This document shows positions 5,804-12,391 of a stretch of 25,512 bases of DNA, in pieces; position 1 is the stretch's first letter, and each line of letters starts with the position of its first letter. This stretch comes from Oceanospirillaceae bacterium (GTDB lineage: Bacteria; Pseudomonadota; Gammaproteobacteria; Pseudomonadales; Balneatricaceae), in assembly GCA_003521845.1 (NCBI GenBank), contig DPHB01000050.1, positions 1 through 25,512 on the forward strand, given 5' to 3'. Under the pieces are notes generated by a model. That model did no database searches. It had not been told where the DNA came from and was given only the letters and a program-made list of their open reading frames with translations. The translations under genes were made by a program, and so were the position numbers.

Positions 5804-6595
5804 ATGAATACAAGCAACCTACAAACTGCCTTTTTCCAACTACGCAACAACCGCCTATTTGAATGGTTTGTTGTCAGTATTATCCTCGTGTCCGCTTTGG
5901 TGATTGGCGCCAAGACTTATTCGTTGCCGGAGCAACTGCTTAGTTGGATTGGGTTTTTGGATACCGCCATCACGGTGTTTTTCTTAGTGGAAATTTTTGT
6001 GCGCTTTGTTGGCGAACCTAACAAACGCCGTTTTTTCAAAAACGCCTGGAACATTTTTGATACCATTATCGTGGTCATCAGCCTAATACCTATTCAAGAT
6101 AGTGAGATGGCGCTGATCGGCCGCTTGATACGCATCTTCCGCGTTCTACGTATGGTGTCCATCGTACCTGAGCTACGCTTACTGCTGAACTCCCTTTTGA
6201 AAGCCATGCCACAATTGGGCTACGTCATATTGTTGATGTTTATTATCTTCTATATCTACGCGGCAGTGGGCTCTACTTTTTTTGCCGCAATTAACCCAGA
6301 ACTATGGCGCGACATCTCCATTTCTATGCTAACACTGTTCCGCGTAATGACCTTTGAGGACTGGACGGACGTTATGTATGAGGTAATGGCTGTATACGGT
6401 TTTGGCTGGATTTATTTCTTGAGCTTTATCTTTTTAACCACCTTCGCCTTTTTAAATATGGTTATCGGTATTGTGGTTAATGTGATGGAAACGGAACACC
6501 AAAAAGAAAACCAAGCTAATGGTGAACCAACGTTACAAGAACTACAGCATGAATTGCAGGAAATTAAGGCACTGTTAACGGCTCAGCAAAAGTAA
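5804..6595 (+). CDS. Single-domain voltage-gated cation channel (NaChBac/BacNav type) with acidic filter
   Basis: A 263-residue six-span channel subunit expected to form homotetramers in the inner membrane. Spans: S1 about 17-35, S2 51-70, S3 82-96, S4 103-121, S5 136-160, S6 200-228. S4 carries four gating arginines at three-residue spacing (R107, R110, R113, R116). The selectivity filter is T183-F-E-D-W-T-D189, where sodium-selective relatives have TLESW followed by neutral residues. The two extra aspartates resemble the engineered calcium-selective NavAb variants (CavAb). The S6 end FLNMVIGIVVNVM is typical, and a cytoplasmic C-terminal helix (LQELQHELQEIKALL, 244-258) has heptad spacing for a four-helix bundle. 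In the family such channels serve sodium entry, motility and chemotaxis or pH control; the ion here is unproven. Monocistronic, ended by a bidirectional terminator. Confidence 0.93.
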   Translation: MNTSNLQTAFFQLRNNRLFEWFVVSIILVSALVIGAKTYSLPEQLLSWIGFLDTAITVFFLVEIFVRFVGEPNKRRFFKNAWNIFDTIIVVISLIPIQDSEMALIGRLIRIFRVLRMVSIVPELRLLLNSLLKAMPQLGYVILLMFIIFYIYAAVGSTFFAAINPELWRDISISMLTLFRVMTFEDWTDVMYEVMAVYGFGWIYFLSFIFLTTFAFLNMVIGIVVNVMETEHQKENQANGEPTLQELQHELQEIKALLTAQQK

Positions 6596-6613
6596 TAGAT
6601 AATAATCGGGCAT

Positions 6614-6641
6614 AAAAAAGGCTGCATACGCAGCCTTTTTT
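6614..6641. terminator. Bidirectional terminator between the channel gene and hpaD
   Basis: A 6-bp GC-rich stem (GGCTGC and GCAGCC) with an ATAC loop has six As on its left and six Ts on its right, so it ends both converging transcripts. Confidence 0.94.
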
Positions 6642-6656
6642 ACTTTTCATTTAATC

Positions 6657-7508
6657 TTATTCTACCGGCAAAACCACATTGATTTGGCCTGTACCAGAAC
6701 TGCCAAAGTAAGGCGTAACAACTTCCGCCTTACCCTTATATTCATCCCAACCTAGCGCTCCAAGCAACATGGCGGTATCGTGCATAAAGCCTTCACCATG
6801 GCATTTCTCAGCGTACTCAGGCAGCATTGAGGTAAACTTGCCCCACTCTCCTGCTTCCCACATTTTAACTACTTCGTGATCAATTTCTTCTAAAAATGGT
6901 GACCATACCTTATGCAGGTATTCGTCAGCCACACCGTTCTGGGCAAAACGATGGGACAAGGAACCCGAAGCGAACATGGCTACTGTACCGTCATATTCTT
7001 CCTCAATGGCCTTACGTAAGGCTGCGCCGAGCTTGGCACTGTCGTTCAAATCATGCACCTGACACATAGCGGACACGGAGATAACTTTAAATTGACGATC
7101 CGTATTCATGTAACGCATTGGTACCAAGGTACCGTATTCCATAGCCAGCGTTGTCTGGTCATGTGCGCGAGTAAACACCCCTGCTGCGCTTGCTGCTTTA
7201 GCTAGAATGTGGCCAAGTTCCGGGTTACCGTCGTACTCGTAAGGCATATTTTTGATGAAGTGCGGTAACTCGTTTGACGTATAAACACCGGCAAATTTTT
7301 CATTACAGTTAATGTGGTAACCGGAGTTAACCAACCAGTGGGTATCAAATACAACAATAGTGTCTACGCCTAGTTCACGACAGCGCTTGCCAATTTCAAG
7401 ATGGCCATTGATAGCCGCATCACGGCACCCCTTATGGGGGCCATCCATTTCCGATAAGTACATGGATGGTACGTGAGTGATTTTGGCTGCCAGTGCGAGC
7501 TTTCCCAT
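6657..7508 (-). CDS. hpaD: 3,4-dihydroxyphenylacetate 2,3-dioxygenase (class III extradiol dioxygenase)
   Basis: HpaD opens the ring of homoprotocatechuate beside the two hydroxyls, using Fe(II) or another divalent metal, to give 5-carboxymethyl-2-hydroxymuconate semialdehyde in 4-hydroxyphenylacetate breakdown. The protein has 283 residues, the same length as E. coli HpaD, and is closely similar end to end: MGKLALAAKITHVPSMYLSE, FDTHWLVNSGYHINC, GVYTSNELPHFI, EYGTLVPMRYMN, ASGSLSHRF, LPEYAEKCHGEGFMHDT and the C-terminal SSGTGQ. The histidines and glutamate expected of the LigB-type metal site are present in these blocks. The ATG at 7508 has AGGAG seven bases upstream, so the longer start at 7556 is rejected. 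None of the other hpa pathway genes is in the window, so it is an orphan here; its substrate could be a related catechol. Confidence 0.9.
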   Translation of the reverse strand: MGKLALAAKITHVPSMYLSEMDGPHKGCRDAAINGHLEIGKRCRELGVDTIVVFDTHWLVNSGYHINCNEKFAGVYTSNELPHFIKNMPYEYDGNPELGHILAKAASAAGVFTRAHDQTTLAMEYGTLVPMRYMNTDRQFKVISVSAMCQVHDLNDSAKLGAALRKAIEEEYDGTVAMFASGSLSHRFAQNGVADEYLHKVWSPFLEEIDHEVVKMWEAGEWGKFTSMLPEYAEKCHGEGFMHDTAMLLGALGWDEYKGKAEVVTPYFGSSGTGQINVVLPVE

Positions 7509-7671
7509 TCTATTCTCCTGTAACTGCAAAATGGTTACGTAGGTTTGAACTAACATTAGTTAACATGTAAACTAGTTTACGGGAATTAATTCAACTTCGT
7601 CAATAGATTTTTTTTGATTCAAAGCAATCTTTGCCTCACAATAGCTGTCTTTGCCCTACACCGTACTCAAT

Positions 7672-8550
7672 ATGCCCAACATCACGCTTCGCCACTGGCT
7701 ACTATTTGCTCTATTAACCATCCTATGGGGCACCTCGTTTCTGAATATCGCCATCAGCCTACGCTCCTTTACCCCCGAAGAAATCGTCGCGTGGCGGCTG
7801 GTTTTTGCGGCAGCAGTGCTGTTGCTGTTTATGTATATGCGTGGCCAACGCTTGCCCTTTAACATTAGGGACTGGGCTAAGTTTTCCATGTTTGCCGCTA
7901 TGGGTAATTTATTGCCCTATTGGCTGATCACCAACGGCCAACAAACGGTTACTTCTGGTATGGCGGGCTTATTAATGGCTGTTATGCCTTTGGGGACCAT
8001 GCTTCTGGCGCATTGGTTTATCGCCGGTGAACGCCTGAACAAATATCGTATTTGCGGATTTGTATTAGGCATTTCCGGGGTTTTGTTCGTACTCTGGCCT
8101 AGTTTGATCAGTGGTAGCAATAGTTTTTATGGTGCCTTAATCATTCTGCTGGCAGCCCTAAGTTATTCCACTAACACCATATTGGTACGTTTGCATTCTA
8201 ACTATGACATTAGTGTTGTCAGTGCTGGGGTGATGTTAAGTGCGGCTTTTTGGGGAGCTGTGCTGTGGCCGCAAATGTGGCAAGTTGAATGGTTGCAGGT
8301 ATCTACAGAAAGCCTGCTGAGTCTTATTTGGCTTGGCTTGGTACCCACTGGCATTGCTTCGGTGATCTATTTTATTTTGGTCAAGCAGGCTGGGCCAAAT
8401 TTTGTTTCAAACAATAATTACATTATACCGGTGATTGCTTATCTTTCGGGTGCGGCCGTACTCGGTGAACGCATGTTGTGGACGGACCTTGTGGCGCTAG
8501 CAATCATCTTGACGGGTATCGCTATCAGTAGACGCAAGGTTGCCGGATAA
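7672..8550 (+). CDS. EamA/DMT-family transporter (RhaT-like)
   Basis: An inner-membrane transporter of the drug/metabolite superfamily with ten predicted spans and two EamA repeats. The first repeat opens with HWLLFALLTILWGTSFLNIAISL and contains the conserved PEEIVAWRLVFAA segment. The second starts near GALIILLAALSYSTNTILVRL and ends with the hallmark AYLSGAAVLGERMLWTDLVALAIILTGIAISRR. From the ATG at 7672 it has 292 residues, a normal length; an upstream TTG (7651) would add an unconserved leader. No strong ribosome-binding site is visible. The substrate cannot be told from sequence; members export amino acids, nucleotides or drugs or import metabolites. It diverges from hpaD across 163 bases, so transport of a related aromatic metabolite is conceivable but only a guess. 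Its stop is five bases from the convergent gacA-type stop. Confidence 0.9.
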   Translation: MPNITLRHWLLFALLTILWGTSFLNIAISLRSFTPEEIVAWRLVFAAAVLLLFMYMRGQRLPFNIRDWAKFSMFAAMGNLLPYWLITNGQQTVTSGMAGLLMAVMPLGTMLLAHWFIAGERLNKYRICGFVLGISGVLFVLWPSLISGSNSFYGALIILLAALSYSTNTILVRLHSNYDISVVSAGVMLSAAFWGAVLWPQMWQVEWLQVSTESLLSLIWLGLVPTGIASVIYFILVKQAGPNFVSNNNYIIPVIAYLSGAAVLGERMLWTDLVALAIILTGIAISRRKVAG

Positions 8551-8555
8551 ACAGT

Positions 8556-9200
8556 TTATGAGTCAATTAGGTCATGTTGACGGGCAAACTCGACGACATC
8601 CAAATTGGTTTCTATACCAAGCTTTTTAAGTAACTTGGCCCGGTGAGTGTGAATGGTTTTGTGACTTAAGTGCATGGCATCGCCAGCTTCAATGGCGGTT
8701 TTGCCTTGCGCCATCAAATTAAACACTTGGAATTCTCGGTTGGTCAAGGTAGCTAGAGGATTGCTGTGATCTAAGTGGGCCTTGGCCATTTCTGCCCTTA
8801 CTTGCTCACTGATATAAGACCCTCCAGAAAAGGTTTCTCTAACCGCTTGAACCAGTTCTTGAGGCGCACAACGCTTGCTTAGGTAGGCTTTGGCACCGGC
8901 TTCTAATACGCGTGTTGGAAAAGGTTCTGACTCATGTACAGTCAAAGCAATTATACAAGAATCTGGTAAGCGACAGGTGATACGACGAATCGCTTCAATA
9001 CCACCAATACCCGGCATATTGATGTCCATAATGACCACATCAGGTTGAAATTGGATGCAAAGATTGATGGCCTCTTCACCAGTATTCGCTTCCGCTAGCA
9101 CTTTTATATCTTTGGTGGTGGATAGTAACTGCTTAAAGCCGGCACGCACAATTTCATGGTCATCAGCAATTACAACGCTTATTTCTGGTTTGTTTATCAT
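8556..9200 (-). CDS. gacA: GacA/UvrY-type response regulator (REC plus LuxR HTH)
   Basis: A 214-residue two-component response regulator. Residues 8-125 form the receiver domain with the acidic pair D13-D14, phospho-acceptor D59 (VVIMDINMPG), T87 and K109. The stretch LTVHESEPFPTRVLEAGAKAYLSKRCAPQELVQAVR closely matches GacA/UvrY. Residues 150-210 carry a LuxR-type HTH (LTNREFQVFNLMAQGKTAIEAGDAMHLSHKTIHTHRAKLLKKLGI). In the family, GacA phosphorylated by GacS/BarA turns on small RNAs that titrate CsrA/RsmA, controlling secondary metabolism, biofilm and virulence. It lies 55 bases after pgsA in the same direction, so it is probably in the uvrC-pgsA transcript. Usually gacA precedes uvrC; here it follows pgsA. 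It may be GacA itself or a paralogue. Confidence 0.85.
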   Translation of the reverse strand: MINKPEISVVIADDHEIVRAGFKQLLSTTKDIKVLAEANTGEEAINLCIQFQPDVVIMDINMPGIGGIEAIRRITCRLPDSCIIALTVHESEPFPTRVLEAGAKAYLSKRCAPQELVQAVRETFSGGSYISEQVRAEMAKAHLDHSNPLATLTNREFQVFNLMAQGKTAIEAGDAMHLSHKTIHTHRAKLLKKLGIETNLDVVEFARQHDLIDS

Positions 9201-9255
9201 CTCTTTACTACACCCATGACAGCATTGGCTGTCGTTACCGACAATTGATTGTAAA

Positions 9256-9807
9256 CTAAATGCTCTCGGTTAGCGTGCCCCAGGCGGCACGTAGATACAC
9301 GATCATAGACCATAGCGTTAATGCGGCTGCAGCGAACAGCATAACTAAACCTGTCCACATATATTCTGAACCAGGCAAAAAGGCCAAGAGTAGCGTAATA
9401 GAGCCCATCTGTAACGCTGTTTTAACCTTGCCTATATAAGAAACCGCCACGTTAGCGCGCTGGCCCGCTTCGGCCATCCACTCGCGTAAGGCCGAAATAA
9501 CAATCTCTCTGCCAATGATAACAATGGCCGGTAACGTTAACCACCAAGCAGCATGAACTTCAACCAGCATGGTGAGTGCTACAGCTACGGTGATCTTGTC
9601 TGCAACCGGGTCTAAAAAGGCACCAAATGGTGTTGACTGGTCTAGTTTACGAGCCAAATAGCCATCCAGCCAATCCGTAAATGCCGCCAACATAAATAAA
9701 CCACAGGCGATTAAATTACCATCTTCAATGGGCGCATAAAAAACACCAACAATGATCGGTATAAGCAATATACGCAGTAAGGTTAGAATATTCGGGATGT
9801 TAATCAT
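9256..9807 (-). CDS. pgsA: CDP-diacylglycerol-glycerol-3-phosphate 3-phosphatidyltransferase
   Basis: PgsA makes phosphatidylglycerol phosphate from CDP-diacylglycerol and glycerol 3-phosphate, the committed step to phosphatidylglycerol and cardiolipin. The 183-residue inner-membrane protein carries the CDP-alcohol phosphatidyltransferase signature D-x2-D-G-x2-A-R-x8-G-x3-D-x3-D as DWLDGYLAR followed by GAFLDPVAD. The flanking WWLTLPAIVIIGREIVISALREWMAE is highly typical of PgsA. The ATG at 9807 matches the family's MxxNIPxxLTLxRxxLIP start; an upstream in-frame start at 9873 would add 22 polar residues and overlap uvrC. It follows uvrC by 52 bases, the common uvrC-pgsA arrangement. Confidence 0.97.
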   Translation of the reverse strand: MINIPNILTLLRILLIPIIVGVFYAPIEDGNLIACGLFMLAAFTDWLDGYLARKLDQSTPFGAFLDPVADKITVAVALTMLVEVHAAWWLTLPAIVIIGREIVISALREWMAEAGQRANVAVSYIGKVKTALQMGSITLLLAFLPGSEYMWTGLVMLFAAAALTLWSMIVYLRAAWGTLTESI

Positions 9808-9859
9808 AGTGTCGTAATTTGTAGTGATCGATGTTGAACTTGGAATGATACCGGAATAT

Positions 9860-11713
9860 TCAGGAGTCTTCACCCCGTAGAGAGCGATAAATGGTGTCTG
9901 CTAGCGATTCGTTTATACCCTTTACCTTACTGATTTCATCGATGCTAGCTTTTGACAATGCCTGCAAAGAACCAAATTGTCGTAATAATGCCTGGCGGCG
10001 TTTAGGTCCAACGCCCTCAACCTGCTGCAAAGCTGATTTGCCACGTTTCTTGGCGCGTTGAGCCCGATGTCCACTGATGGCAAAACGGTGGCTTTCGTCG
10101 CGAATATGCTGCAATAAATGTAGCGCGGGTGATTCTGAAGACAAGGCGATCTCTGCCCCGCTCCAGCCTTCGATGAGCTTTTCCAATCCGGCTTTTCGCG
10201 TTTCGCCCTTGGCAACACCTAGTAGGTAAACATCTTGCAATTGTAGTTCGCCTAGCACGTCCCTAGCTTGTGTGAGTTGGCCTAGGCCACCATCGATAAC
10301 CAGTATGTCGGGAATGACACCATTATTTTCCTTCAACCGGGTATAGCGACGAGTCAAAGCTTGATGCATAGCGGCGTAATCATCGCCTGCCGTCACATCT
10401 TTAATATTAAACAACCGGTAATCGGACTTCTTAGGCCCGCCTTGATCAAATACCACACAAGAAGCCACGGTGGCTTCACCACTGGAATGACTTATGTCGA
10501 AACACTCCAAGCGCTCGGGCAACTGATCCAAATTTAGCGCTTCTTGTAAGCTATGCATACGCTTTAACTGTGTTTGCTTGTTAGCCACATAGCTAAGCAA
10601 CGCTTGATCGGCATTGGTTTGTGCCAACTTTAGCCATTTCGCACGCTGTCCGCGCACCTTGTCTGTTAAACGGTAGGCGCTATTGGTTTGGCTAGAGATC
10701 GCCTCGGCTAATACCAAGCTATCCGATAGGTCGCTGACCACGCTTTCATCAGGGATCTCTCGACGTCGGCCGGACAAATAGAACTGGCCAAGAAAGGCCT
10801 CCATGAGGTCTGCTTTATCGGCCACAATAGTCAATTTTGGGTAATAATTTTTACTTCCCGTGACTTGCCCATTGCGTACCATAAGGTGATGTATACATTG
10901 ACCAGCGGAAGACATAGCCACGGCAAATACGTCTAAATTGCCACGTTCTGAAACCACGTGTTGCTGTTCTTGCATATGGCGTAAATCAGCTAACTGGTCG
11001 CGTAACACCGCCGCCCTTTCGAATTGCAGGTCTTCTGCGGCCTTGGTCATTTGCTGTGCCACAGCATCGAGTAGTGTTTGGTTTTTGCCTTCTAGGTACA
11101 AGGTCGCACTGGTAACGTCCGCCGTATATGCCTGGTCACTAATTTCGCCCGTACAGGGACCCGAACAGCGGTTAATTTGAAACTGCAAACAAGGGCGATT
11201 TCGGTTACTAAAAAAAGCGTCTTCGCATTGCCTTAAGCGAAAAATCTTTTGCATCAAATTAAGGCTTTCGCGAACCGCTCCGGCACTGGTATAGGGCCCG
11301 AAATAGCGGCCTTTACGTTGTTTTGCGCCGCGCACATATTGCAGTGCTGGGTAGGCATGTTGATCTGATATAAAGACGTAGGGGTAAGATTTGTCGTCCC
11401 GCAATGATATGTTATAGGCGGGCATAAATTGCTTGATAAGGGTGTTTTCAAGCAACAGAGCTTCAGCTTCGCTGTGGGTAATTGTGACTTCAATGGAGGC
11501 TACCTTGCTCACCATCGCTTGCGTTTTATTGTTGTGGCTCTTGCCACGAAAATAGCTAGTTACACGATTCTTAAGGTTAACGGCTTTACCTACATAAATA
11601 ACCTTTTGTGCCGCGTTAAACATCCTATAGACACCCGGACGGCCAGGTAGCTGCTGTAAAAAAGCATCGATATCAAAATCAGTGGTATCAACCTGGGGGA
11701 TGTCTTGGCTCAT
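9860..11713 (-). CDS. uvrC: Excinuclease ABC subunit C
   Basis: UvrC makes both incisions around bulky DNA lesions in nucleotide excision repair, bound to the UvrB-DNA complex. The 617-residue protein has the N-terminal GIY-YIG nuclease domain (GRPGVYRMFN, then VIYVGKAVNLKNRV, residues about 24-100), which makes the 3' cut. A cysteine cluster (CEDAFFSNRNRPCLQFQINRCSGPC) and a UVR motif for UvrB binding (AAEDLQFERAAVLRDQLADLR) follow. The C-terminal RNase H-like domain makes the 5' cut (ECFDISHSSGE, VIDGGLGQL and DESHRFA). A tandem helix-hairpin-helix ends it (VEGVGPKRRQALLRQFGSLQALSKASIDEISKVKGI). AAGG lies nine bases before the ATG. It follows a small unknown gene by nine bases and heads uvrC-pgsA-gacA. 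Confidence 0.98.
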   Translation of the reverse strand: MSQDIPQVDTTDFDIDAFLQQLPGRPGVYRMFNAAQKVIYVGKAVNLKNRVTSYFRGKSHNNKTQAMVSKVASIEVTITHSEAEALLLENTLIKQFMPAYNISLRDDKSYPYVFISDQHAYPALQYVRGAKQRKGRYFGPYTSAGAVRESLNLMQKIFRLRQCEDAFFSNRNRPCLQFQINRCSGPCTGEISDQAYTADVTSATLYLEGKNQTLLDAVAQQMTKAAEDLQFERAAVLRDQLADLRHMQEQQHVVSERGNLDVFAVAMSSAGQCIHHLMVRNGQVTGSKNYYPKLTIVADKADLMEAFLGQFYLSGRRREIPDESVVSDLSDSLVLAEAISSQTNSAYRLTDKVRGQRAKWLKLAQTNADQALLSYVANKQTQLKRMHSLQEALNLDQLPERLECFDISHSSGEATVASCVVFDQGGPKKSDYRLFNIKDVTAGDDYAAMHQALTRRYTRLKENNGVIPDILVIDGGLGQLTQARDVLGELQLQDVYLLGVAKGETRKAGLEKLIEGWSGAEIALSSESPALHLLQHIRDESHRFAISGHRAQRAKKRGKSALQQVEGVGPKRRQALLRQFGSLQALSKASIDEISKVKGINESLADTIYRSLRGEDS

Positions 11714-11722
11714 GTATAGGCC

Positions 11723-11965
11723 TTATTCTATAAGGCTTGAACGTTTATTTTGCCCCATATGGAAGCGTGTGGCGCGTTTATAAATATCAGTGATCTGATC
11801 ATGGGTATCAGCGGTAATACCTGCCCCATGAGATAAGGACACTTCTAGGTATACACCAATTTCAGCGTAGTAATATAAACGCGCATTAAAGGACTGTGCG
11901 CGTTTCAGTTTACTGTAAGCTATCTGGGCACCATTTACCAAAATGTGGTTGATATCCGTATTCAT
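11723..11965 (-). CDS. Small unknown protein upstream of uvrC
   Basis: I do not recognise this 80-residue protein. It is soluble, mixed in charge and moderately basic at the C-terminus (KRATRFHMGQNKRSSLIE), with no membrane span or signal peptide, and an AEIGVYLEVSLSHGAGI core that could form a strand-turn. It ends nine bases before the uvrC start codon, so it is probably co-transcribed and may be translationally coupled. Its ATG has no strong ribosome-binding site. The place it occupies, directly before uvrC, is where gacA stands in many gammaproteobacteria. It could be a lineage-specific protein or, less likely, a chance open frame. Confidence 0.6.
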   Translation of the reverse strand: MNTDINHILVNGAQIAYSKLKRAQSFNARLYYYAEIGVYLEVSLSHGAGITADTHDQITDIYKRATRFHMGQNKRSSLIE

Positions 11966-12032
11966 ACTATCTGCCAGTTAGACTAGGAATTTGGTCCCTA
12001 TTCTACCCCATTTAACTGACAGCAAGAATGCA

Positions 12033-12322
12033 TTAACTTGATTGTTGACAAATTAATGCATGAAGCCCTCTTGCCTGCATAGGTTTGTAGAGCCACAAAC
12101 CTTGTGCTGCATGGCATGTTAAACGCCGCACAGTATCCATCTGTGTCATACCTTCGGCAGCCATCACTTGCTTGCCGGCACTAGACTGATCCGCTATGTG
12201 AACAATGCTGCGATGCAATTTTGCGGTGCAAAAACTGAGGCCCTGCATGCGTTCAACTGATGCATAACCAATGCCAAATCATCTATAGAAAACACGACTC
12301 CAAGTTGCTTAAGCGAACGCAT
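12033..12322 (-). pseudogene. Frameshifted remnant of an EAL (c-di-GMP phosphodiesterase) domain
   Basis: Two overlapping minus-strand frames together resemble the C-terminal third of an EAL domain. Frame one, from about 12322, reads LKQLGVVFSIDDLALVMHQLNA, like the family's LxxLGVxxxIDDFGTGYSSLxYL. After a frame change near 12250 the second frame (12248-12033) reads IVHIADQSSAGKQVMAAEGMTQMDTVRRL and CHAAQGLWLYKPM. These match the family's IAxxLGxxVVAEGVETxxQLxxL and GCxxxQGYxFxxP. The catalytic FGTG and KID segments and the EGVET glutamate are lost, and the first two-thirds of the domain are absent. It is probably a decayed gene without enzyme activity. Confidence 0.6.
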
Positions 12323-12339
12323 AAACTGCTATGTTCAAG

Positions 12340-12363
12340 AGGACGCCCTTGGGGAGGCGCCCT
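12340..12363 (-). terminator. GC-rich hairpin after prpE, possible terminator
   Basis: AGGACGCC (12340-12347) and GGCGCCCT (12356-12363) pair at seven of eight positions around an 8-base loop. No T run follows on the minus strand, so it could slow or end prpE transcription but is not a canonical intrinsic terminator. Confidence 0.35.
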
Positions 12364-12391
12364 ACTCACTTACTGGAGAACTTAATAGGTA

